A program made the translations under genes and the position numbers. The notes under the pieces were generated by a model. That model was not told the DNA's origin. It made no database searches and saw nothing but the letters and a program-made list of their open reading frames with translations. A stretch of 64,000 nt of DNA, taken from assembly GCA_047967505.1 (NCBI GenBank), contig CM106540.1; one strand, written 5' to 3'. This document shows, piece by piece, positions 43,301-53,600 of this stretch (within the stretch, counting starts at the first letter, position 1; every line of letters begins with the position of its first letter). Origin of the DNA: Dipteris shenzhenensis. Lineage: Eukaryota > Polypodiophyta > Polypodiopsida > Gleicheniales.

Positions 43301-46300
43301 TATGGAGATAAATGGAAGGCTGCATCAACCATAGAGGGGTGGTCCCAAACGCTGCTAGTCGCTCTGATGTGGAACCGATGGCTTGTTGTGTGGATCATGC
43401 GAGCAAGAAGTAGAACCTGAAGTCTCTCTATGCATGACCAATAATCTCTCTCCCCAAAGGAATTACCATACATCCCACTGGGCGGACAAGCGAATCAAAT
43501 AGAAGAGACTTGGTACTGCGGTCATGGAAATGCCTGTGAAAGCACTAGCACTCAAGTTTGGCTAGTGCGGCAGCATACCCTATGCTCTAACAAGCCTACA
43601 TGGCTGGTGGCACCATGAAGATAGAGAACCCCTAGATTTGTATAGGATGCAACAATCTCCACTGATGCTCCGTCAAAAACAAACTGCTCTTGATGCGCGG
43701 CTGCACGAGATGTGTTGAAGATCATAACCTTGGTTTTACTTCAGTTAACCTTCAAAAGAATCAAGATTAGGGCACCAGCTAAAAGTGAACCTACTCCTTC
43801 CAATGACGTGATGAAGGAGCTTGTCGATCTATAAGCCAGACAAGGTTGGTGACAAAGGACAACCTTGTTTGACCCCAATCATTCTCATGATCTCCTCTAA
43901 CCACCTAGCTGAAGTAGTCTTCGACTCATGATCTCCCCAATCCAATAGTCTTTGGCACCTTAGGTCTTCGATGGTGTCTCTCTCCATCGGAAGCACACCA
44001 CTCTTCTTGTCAGTTGTTGTTTCGACCATCTGCTGAGCCGGTCTTTGTCTTCAAATCTTTCTCGTCCGGAATGATAGCTGAGTATTGTTGAAGATGTTCT
44101 CTTTGTTCTATGGGTTGATCTTCTCATTCATTTTGATGTTATACAAAGGAAATGGCCATCCACTCGAAATCCAAGCTCTTCGTAGAAGATGCTCAAATTC
44201 TACTTGGCATGATAGACCTTCATCCGCTAATCTTCTGGGACACCTCAGCCCAATACCAGCATTACATCCTTCTCACTCTGCATGGTAATCAACCTCCACC
44301 CTTGGGATAGCATGGTCGAGTCTATCTCCTTGCTCATGTTGGATAGTTGTTGCTTCTGCCAGCCTCCTTCGGGTGTTGAACTCCCAAAACTGCTCCACTT
44401 GTCGTGGTAGGATGTAACTTGGCTTCAGAACTCTTTGCGCCTAGCCGTGTATCTTCTTCTTCTTTCTGAGCGTGTGTCAACCATCGACTAAGGCAAAAAG
44501 TATTCAAGTAGCAATCTAAATACTTTGGGTATAGCACATACCACTAAACTACGCCACTCGTCTAGAGTTACTTGGAAAAATTTCCTATAGTAGTCCATTG
44601 AGACAACATGAGGCATGGCTTGCTAGCTTTTTACACTCAAGGATCAAGGAACCTGCTGGTTGTACAGCTTCCCACCCGGGTTGTTGGCACCAGCTTTTGG
44701 GACACTTAAAGAGTTGAGATGGGGTCCTGAGAAGCAAGTTGCATAGCAGCTAGCTGCTCCCCTTTGATTGGTCAAGCATCCCATGGATTGCTGATCTGTA
44801 TCATTTTTTCACAAGTTTTCTAAAAGTAGGTTCTTGTCTTTAGAAAAGAAAAAATACTTGCCAGGAGTCTGCACCAAAAGTTCAACAAGTTACTATTGTG
44901 ACACATGAGAAGAATTTATTAACTAGGAAAGGTTTTCTTCCTCCTATCTCCTCTTTTGGAAGGCTCTGTTGACATTCTAAGTACAATGGGTCTAATAACT
45001 TTGCCCGTAATGTCTACACCAAAAATCCATAGTTACCACTGTCACGCACGAGAAGCATCTTATTGTGGTTATTAACTTCTTTCCTTTTGGTAGACCCTAT
45101 CCGCGTCCTAAGTGAACATGGGACCTACTAGCCTTGCCTATAATTGCTAGCATCTAGACTTCTTATACTTAATCCCATCCATCATGTCGGACCAACCATT
45201 GGGGACAAGGTCCTAAGTGCTATGTTAATGAGAGAAAGGAGAGAAGAGAAGCTCTAAGGAGGCCCTCATCTTTAGAGAATCAAACGAGTGCATATGCCAG
45301 AAATCGGATGCTAAGTATGAGCAACACACCCTTCGCCCAATCAAACAAACTTAATAGATACATCGGTGGGTAGGGATCGCAAGGAAAGCATGAGAGCATA
45401 CCAAGTTCGAAAGATACAACTGTATGATTAGTTGTCTGAAGCTTCATAACTAAAGAGTTGAGAACGAGTATTATCAATACAAAGGGCCCAAGGCTCTGGT
45501 CTTCCATGTTGCTCCCTTCCCCTTTCACACCTATGATCCAGAGAGCAAGATGCCCATATGCTATGATAACAGCCCCACTATCTGAAGAAACACAAGTATG
45601 TGCTCTCTCTCTCAAGTCAGAAAAATCATGTGCCCTCTCAAGTCATGTGATGATGCCTAGCTTATCAATTGTCCCAACGCCAAATGTTTCAAAGTCTAGC
45701 TTATGCCATGGTTGTCTCTTCAACAATCTTCTATATTCTCCTTTATTTCCAGATCATCCTTGGCTATACATTGCACCTCAATAGCTAAATCGATGTCAGT
45801 TATAGGCCTCACTCTCATCAACACGTCTATCAATTGCTATGAGAGTGTCTAATCGTTCATGGGTCTCAATTGCCAACTTGTATGTCTAATAGAATATGCT
45901 TCACACTTAGTCCAACTACTAATACATCTAGTAATTCACACTCTCCCAATGGTATCATAACCAAAAGGATTCCACTAGGGAATGCAATCATGTAGTACAA
46001 CAAGGACCTTTGGGCGCTAGAAGGTGGAGATGATGAATAAAAAACAACAATTCAAAGGATCGAGACCAATGTTAGAACGATAACTAAGACGTCTCACACA
46101 TTTTTTTTAATGAAAAAGAAATATATTATATTCAAACAATACAGTACAAAAGTGCAATCATTATGCAGAGTTGGGAGGGCGATCTATCTCTATCCCAAGC
46201 CCGCACAAAAAACCCCAAAAAACCAACACAATTAAGGCGGAGAGAAAACACTCAATCCGTAACCTCTCGAAACCCTGCTCATGAGATGGGAGACAAGCAA

Positions 46301-47611
46301 TCCCAATCCTCCCTACAGTTCAGCGGGAAAAAAAAACTACACAAAAACCTGCTCAGACCTGTGTAAGGGGGTCTGTTTTCCTCCAGCGAGACGTGCCTGA
46401 GGAAGAACACGTGAAGAACATGTGCCAGAAACTGAAACGAGAGCACACTATGAATGTGGATGCGCAAACAGTCAAACCACTTGGAGGGAGAAACGACGAG
46501 CAAAATCTGCTCCATGAACTGCACCGGATACGAAGAAAAGGGAATCACCAACTGAACAGAATTGAAGAGCTGCAGGCAAACTGGCTTCATAGAACCCGTT
46601 GAAGCGCTCTCCAAAAAACGCCATTCAATGAGTTGACGGGCAGTGCCCTCGATTGTCAACGGCCCTAGGGGACTGATTGTTGTGAAGAGGACAGAAGGCC
46701 GCTCCAAAAAAACCCCGATGAGCAGGGCCAGGCAGAAGAAAGGGGAAAAAAAGAGTGCAAGGGGGGGCGGGGGGTTGCAGGGCGCCCGAGCAGGAAGCCC
46801 AGTACTGCCCAAGCTCAAACAGCGAGGAATGGGTGTGGCACCAGCGCTGCCCAAGCTCAAACAGCAAGGAGCGGGTGTGGTGCAACAAAGCAGGAGAAGT
46901 CACGTATCTTTGGTAGGCCATCCTAATTGGGACAATTTTTACAAAATGTGCACTCTCAACAGGTCCATTTGTAAGTCGCACCGTGAGGAAGCCATATTAC
47001 AAGCCAGATCGTGATCCAATTTGGAGCAAGGACATTGTAGAGCAGCAGTTCGTCATTGAATCAAGGAAAATATGAAGCTAACAAAACATGATTATCCACA
47101 TGGCATCTTTCAAATGAGCAAGCAATTTCACCATTCAGATGAAAAGAATGGGAAACAGACATGCAACAAAGCAAACATACAAGAAAAAATTCAGGACTGT
47201 GTTCACCTCTTGCATAAAATCTTCCACTAGGAGCTGTATATATGTACTGTGAGCTCTGCCAAGCCTGTACAGTGCATAAAAAACACTGACCTCTTCCTGC
47301 GGAATAACCATGGTGATACATAAAAACGCATATCAGAACTGTACAAGCAAAACAAATAGTCTTATGGTCTTACTTCCAATCTACACCAGTATGTCCAGCA
47401 TGCCTGTGCTTGAAATCTTCTTGTATGCTTTCCCAGAATCTAAAAGGTATTACAACCTTCCTTATGACTGTAATGTAAATCAGACTATGCACCTGTAATA
47501 TCATCACATGATTGAACTGGAATTTAACAGAAGGGCCCATTTTATTTTGGGAGGAAGATTTGAGAGGGTAGAAAGGACCACAGATTTGGAGAGGACGGGG
47601 TGGGGGGGGGG

Positions 47612-47647
<36 letters not shown>

Positions 47648-50600
47648 CTGACAGAAAGGGCTATGAGAAAGAAATATTTGACATGTGGCCCCAACGCTGC
47701 TCATGTCAATGCTGTAAGATATAGAGGATCTGCCAAAAGAGAAAGAGAGAGAGAAAGAGAGAGAGCACCTCTGGATGCTTCTGCAAATCATTCATCAAAA
47801 TTTGAATGGTAAACTTGAAGCTGTCTACACTTGGAAGTCGTATGTTTGCCAGCAGCTTTCTCCCCAAGCCACGTATATCTGCATCTGCATCCTCCACTGT
47901 CTCATGATACTGTAGCAGAAAGTCAAACATTTCAGCGCAAACAGGAGCTTCTACAACCACCTTGCAATCTGCATTTTATTGCCCATAACCACAACTGCCA
48001 AGGTGCAGAAATGAGAAAGGATAAAAGAAAAAACGTAAAGAGAAGGTAGCCAAAGACAACAAAACCTTGACAAAGAGAACAAATGATTTAAAAACAGGTC
48101 TCCTCCATAGTCCTCACAAAGATAGAAGTGCAACTGTAGAAGCTTTCAATTGACAAGCACACACGCAGGAAAGCAAGCTGTCCCAACCTTTCAACAACAT
48201 CCCCAAGGGAACCAAGATAAGAATATACTCTGCCAGTTCATGCTTCAAAAAACTTAAAACCCAATGTATAGACAAGAACCGGAGACTTCTTACTACTTAT
48301 GCATAAGCCATTGAACATTTAATAGCTGTCAACCCTCGTTAACAGCTGCATCAACTACACCTATAATTGAACATGAATGGCAAAAAAAGAATCACAAACA
48401 AAGCCATCTTAGGTTCAAAAAAAATCTTTGGATGGCAGAAACCTGTAACGATGATTAGAAAAGACTGCCATTCATTTGCTAGATCTATCATCATATACCT
48501 CAAAGATTGCTAGCCGCATGTACAAAAAGATTGAAAGGTCCCAGCACTTACATAAACTATGTACTAAAGCTACTGAGGAAGAACTGCCAATATGTGGCCT
48601 TAGTTCTGTTCTGCCTCGTCACACCCCTTCTTCCTTTGTCACCCATTCTCCACTGCCTCCTTTCCATTCCAATTTCTCAGCCAACAGCCTTCTCGCAAAA
48701 GCAGTTCTGTACTATTGATATTGTTCCTATAGCCTGGTTTCATCACAAACTTGCTTGTACACTGGTGACTTATTGTACACATTATTTGCAAATTATCACG
48801 CCACTCACAGACCTGCTCCAGCTGTTAGTAGAATTTCTCATGTGCAACTTCTATAGAAACCTCCACTCTTATTTTTGCTCTAGTATTCATTACCAAACAT
48901 TGTGATGTATAACAAGGTGCTTCAAAACTCTCTTACTTAATTGATATGCTTTTTTTCCCACTTATTGATATTGATAGTTATTTTCCATGCCATTATGTCA
49001 TGCATCTCTTTTCCTTCTTCGCAATTGCTTTTTCCCTTTCCTTGCATAACTAGACAGTCACCATTTTTACATGCTTTTTCATGATCCTCATGGTTCCACA
49101 TTATGGCTCCAATTCAACTTGGCTTAGGGTCTTGCACCATTGCCGATCCCCAGGCCATCAGCAGTTAGGGCATGGGCTGGAAGCTAGAGCATGGATCTCA
49201 TCAATCATATCATAAGAGAGCACCCCTATCACGCATCCTCCTCTGTCTTCTTTGCTTAGGCACATAATCATTCTTCATCTTAATTTCATTGAATAGCGTC
49301 CAACATCCAAAAGCACTGAGAAGAGACATTTGGTTTGTGAAAATTCGACTCAGAAGCCAGATTGCCATGCTCAAACAAAATATTGAGCTGTCCTTGCTTG
49401 CAGCCCTCCACAAATCCTCAAAGAACAAGTCCCAAGAGCACCTGCGTTATGTAAGGTATCACGGTTGCAGTTCATCCTGATGGATATAGCAAGCTATGGG
49501 AGTACAAAAAAGGAAAAAATCCCTACCCCTTTTCATATTTTGCAATATCCTCATGCATAAGTCTTTTGAAATATGTCAATTTAAATCATGAAAAGGACTT
49601 CTATTAAGTATGGGAAAAAACTTGAGTACATCATGCATAGCATGAGGAAAACCATGGAGGGTTACATCCCCACTCAGCCAGAAAAGAACCAGGACTGAGG
49701 CTGAATCAAACCTGTAGAACCCTAAGATAAAAAGGAACAGCCTCTCCAGTCACTGATGAAGAAAGTCCTTCTGGGAGAAGAAGCCCTAGAAGACCCCTCC
49801 ATACTCAGCCTGGTGACCATCAAATGTGTATCATGTCTGTCCATATATTGGCAAGTGCTTCTATACATCTGGATCTCCAAATATGCCAGGCCAAAATGCT
49901 TGCCATGATCTCCCAACAAGTGTCCACCAAGGCATTTGCAAGTCTATAGGGAGAGTAGGGGATAAAGTCAAAACAGCATATCTCAACCAAATGATGTTGA
50001 ATCGAGAAAGACAAGACAAGCCATGAGTCTCATAAAGCACTAGAGGCCCAGTCTGAGAGAGCCAAGCCGCGATGAAGAAGGGGTAGGGAACGAATCTGCG
50101 CAAGAGCTCCAAAAACCCCTTCCAAATGATCCTTGCCTGACTGCATGTTCAAAGGCAATGCTAAATGGACTCCTCAGCAAAGAGGCAAGGTGGGCAAGAA
50201 GAGGAATCCCCAAACCTGCAGCTCAACTAATTTACTGCAATCCCTCCACGAATAGAAACCCAAAAGAAAAGATTGATTTTCCCATTTTTTATTTATTTCT
50301 AGAGCCTTCTCCAAAAACATTCCGCAAATCCGTAGAGATCTGAAACTAGGGCTTCCAATCCCTAACACCAACCTAGAATCTCCTGGCATTACAAACATAT
50401 ACCTTTGTAAGACTAGAATAAGTCCAATCATACAAATTTAGAATTTTTGTTGTTCTAAAGATCAAAAATCTACAAAGAAAATAAAAGAGAAAATGAAAGA
50501 GAAGAAAAAAGAGGTAAACAAAAACTTTTATGAAAAGCAAAAGGAAGACATACTTAGCAAGCAAAGCAACACTTATGTCGGCATTACAAACAGTCTAATG

Positions 50601-53600
50601 AACAAAAGGGAGACTCTTCCCACGGTTTCCTACATCAATCCAACTCCCATTCCCCAAGGCCCCACTACAAGTATAGGGACATCCCCATAAAGTCAAATCC
50701 TCCAAAAGCCTAAAGGTAGGACCTTCATCCGGAGGTCAAATAGCATTTTGGATAGGATTTTTGTGAAAATGTTTGCAACCTTGTTTGTTGAAGGATAATG
50801 AGTTCAATGTCACTTGCTCGAAAATACTATGCTCAAGTTGAGATAACATCACCTCGGAAGGGTTGGTCTCGGCATTTCCCTTTTGAGGACTGACAATGGT
50901 AAAGAATTTGATTTGTATTACGCTTTATGTATATGGTCAAAGGGTTTCAATGTCAAGGTCCTTGGGAAGGGTGATAAGCATGGACCAAATGAGTCCAAGG
51001 CCAAAGGCTAGGTGCCCCTATTTGTGAATTGTGCCTATGGGAAAAAGGATTTAAATGTATCCCAAGGAGAGGTAAAAGGGGATATCTACGTAGGGATTTA
51101 AATAATCATCTATACTTTGTAGAAAGAACACATGACAATGAAATCGAATATATTGAATCGTGAGTTTTGACTCGGCAAGGTTGGGGAGGAATTCAAATTG
51201 CAATCACTCATGATGTCTTGAAGAAGAGTTTAGCAAGTTATTCTACTTATGTATCATTTGGTATCACAACGCAAGATTGTTGGTACAGTCTCAAAATTCA
51301 ACGATGGTTTGCATTGATTCGGTGGTTGGGTAATTATGCTTTGTTTGTTGGGCTATGTTGGTCAATGAAAGCAATTTCAGGTGGAAGGCATTGCATAAGA
51401 TGTTGACGCATGGTGGATTGGGAGTTGCTTAACAGTGAATTTATCGATGGAGCATTGATGATGAAGACATATCAAGTGTTGTAGTAATTCCCTGGCAGAT
51501 GTTGTCGACTGCAGAGCTGGTAGCATGAACGAACAGTAGTAGAAAAGAACAGGAAAGGGAGTGAAAAGCGTTGTTGGAAAATCAGGTTGGAGACTGGTTG
51601 TGCAACGAGCGATGAAGGCCATCCTCAATTCAAGGTTGGGGATTACAGAAAGTGGTTGCACATAGAGTATAACGGATTGACTATGATTAAGTAAAGCATA
51701 TGAACATGGATACCTTGGGCGTCGATGACACACAGGGTGATGAGAGCGTTTTGGTAAGCATCCTTGTGTTGTGCGACGGTGGTTATCATGATTGGTATCA
51801 TTATGCAAAGTAATTGGGGGAAAACAAGAGTATGTTTTGATGTGTGTTTCTTCCATGATCTGGCCTTAGAAAAGAGCAGAGGCTACAGAAGCTATGCACT
51901 GGATAAACCAACCACGCAGCCCTCTATGCCTTTTTTTAATTTCAGTTTGTTTTGCTTTTGGAATTGCAGTTATTTTGGGTTGCAGATATTTCGTTAGAAT
52001 AGGAAAAAGGCACTACCTGTGGTGAGCTTATAGCTTTGCAGTTGGGTCTTGGAAATTGTGTGTAATTAGATTATATATGTATAATAGTGAATTTTGGATC
52101 TGTATAGAAGTGATATGATGGGTACCAATGACGAAAAAATTCATAACTCAAGAAATACAATTCCAATGAGCATGGTTCAAAGGCAAATATTTTTTATTCA
52201 CATGCAAAAACAACAATCTGATGCCAAAGCTGGGAATTCCGATTAATTCATATATGCCCAACGAAGACGCGCACCGACATAAGAACACACAGGCCAGAAC
52301 TTGAAAATTCAACGAACTGAAGACAAAAAGGCAGTAGATACGGTGCACTCGGATGCCAAAAAACACTCATGTCCCAAAAAAGTAGCCTACAGCGATCAAA
52401 GGAATCACAGGGCATGCAAACCTCGCATATCAACCGGGCAAAACATCGCCCACAAAACCTAGCCAATGTGAATCCCTTTGCTGGCACGAGACATCAAAGG
52501 TATGTAGTCAGTGAGATGAGGTGGAGCGTCACTGTCACTTTCACTAGGAGTCTGCTCGACCATCGGCCCCTTCCCCAGGCGGCGCCAAGGGCTAGAAGCA
52601 CACTGTGGGAATAGCTAGATGCCAGAACATGGAGTATCTGCAGCGGCCTGGATGCCTGAACTTGAGTGCTCATAGTGTCATCAACGCCAATGGTGTCATC
52701 ACTACCAAGGTCCGGACTAGGTACATCAATGGCCCAATCCGCGCGAACATGGACAATCTTGTCGAGCTAACATCGAAGTACCTCGGAGCGGGGCGCGGTG
52801 GATAGCAAATGTGTAGGTCTGAACGGGGCTCGGTGCGAACTGCATCAGTCGAGAAAAAGATATTGCTGACATCCGTGGCAGTGATCGAGGAAAGTGAAAC
52901 CATCGCACGCCATAGCGCGATAGAATGTGAGTACTCCATGTCCCTACCCTAGTGTGGAGTGACCCATAATGCAGACGGGTAGTACTTGCCATCATGTAAA
53001 ATCTTGACAAGACACTTATCCAACGTTGCTCCAAGCCTAGATCCCATTTTGTACTTCCAGTACATGAACGCCCTCTCGAAAATATTCAAACTAGTCAAGC
53101 AAACGCGGCTCCCCACATATCGGATGTAAAGGTCCACGCCGGTCTACAGGTGTCGGCACTAATATTCTTCCAGATGGTCTAGAAGTCTGGCTGCTCATAA
53201 TCTTCATGGAGATTCTTATGCTTCAACACATGATCAAGCCTCCAACCGGACGCCAACCTATGTGTCTTTGGATAAGCTGATTCACTCCTTGGATGCTTTT
53301 GGCAGCAATCCAGCAAACCATTTGCAGATGCAGGTGAAATAATATGCCCCCTCCCCCCTCTCAACGGAGCAAAGACTGGCAAGACAAGACTCAGACAAAA
53401 ATCGCTGCACACCACGCAAGACACGAAGGTCAATATCAGACCAATGGACTCCTACTGAGACACAACTCATAAACCTTGGATGTGTCTATCTTGGCGGCAA
53501 AGACTAGCTTCTTGGGCCTTCTTATTGGTCTTTTAACGCTGCTCGAAGAAAACCAAAAACAGAAAAACAAAAACAAACAAATGACAACCCATTTCCACAC

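Noticed and set aside
45280-45784. Overlapping open frames on both strands
   Set aside because: No domain and no splice context; mutually exclusive chance frames.
46279-46981. Long minus-strand frames as a possible host gene
   Set aside because: The content is low-complexity, the frames overlap, and the poly(A)-type end at 46101 fits a LINE tail better.
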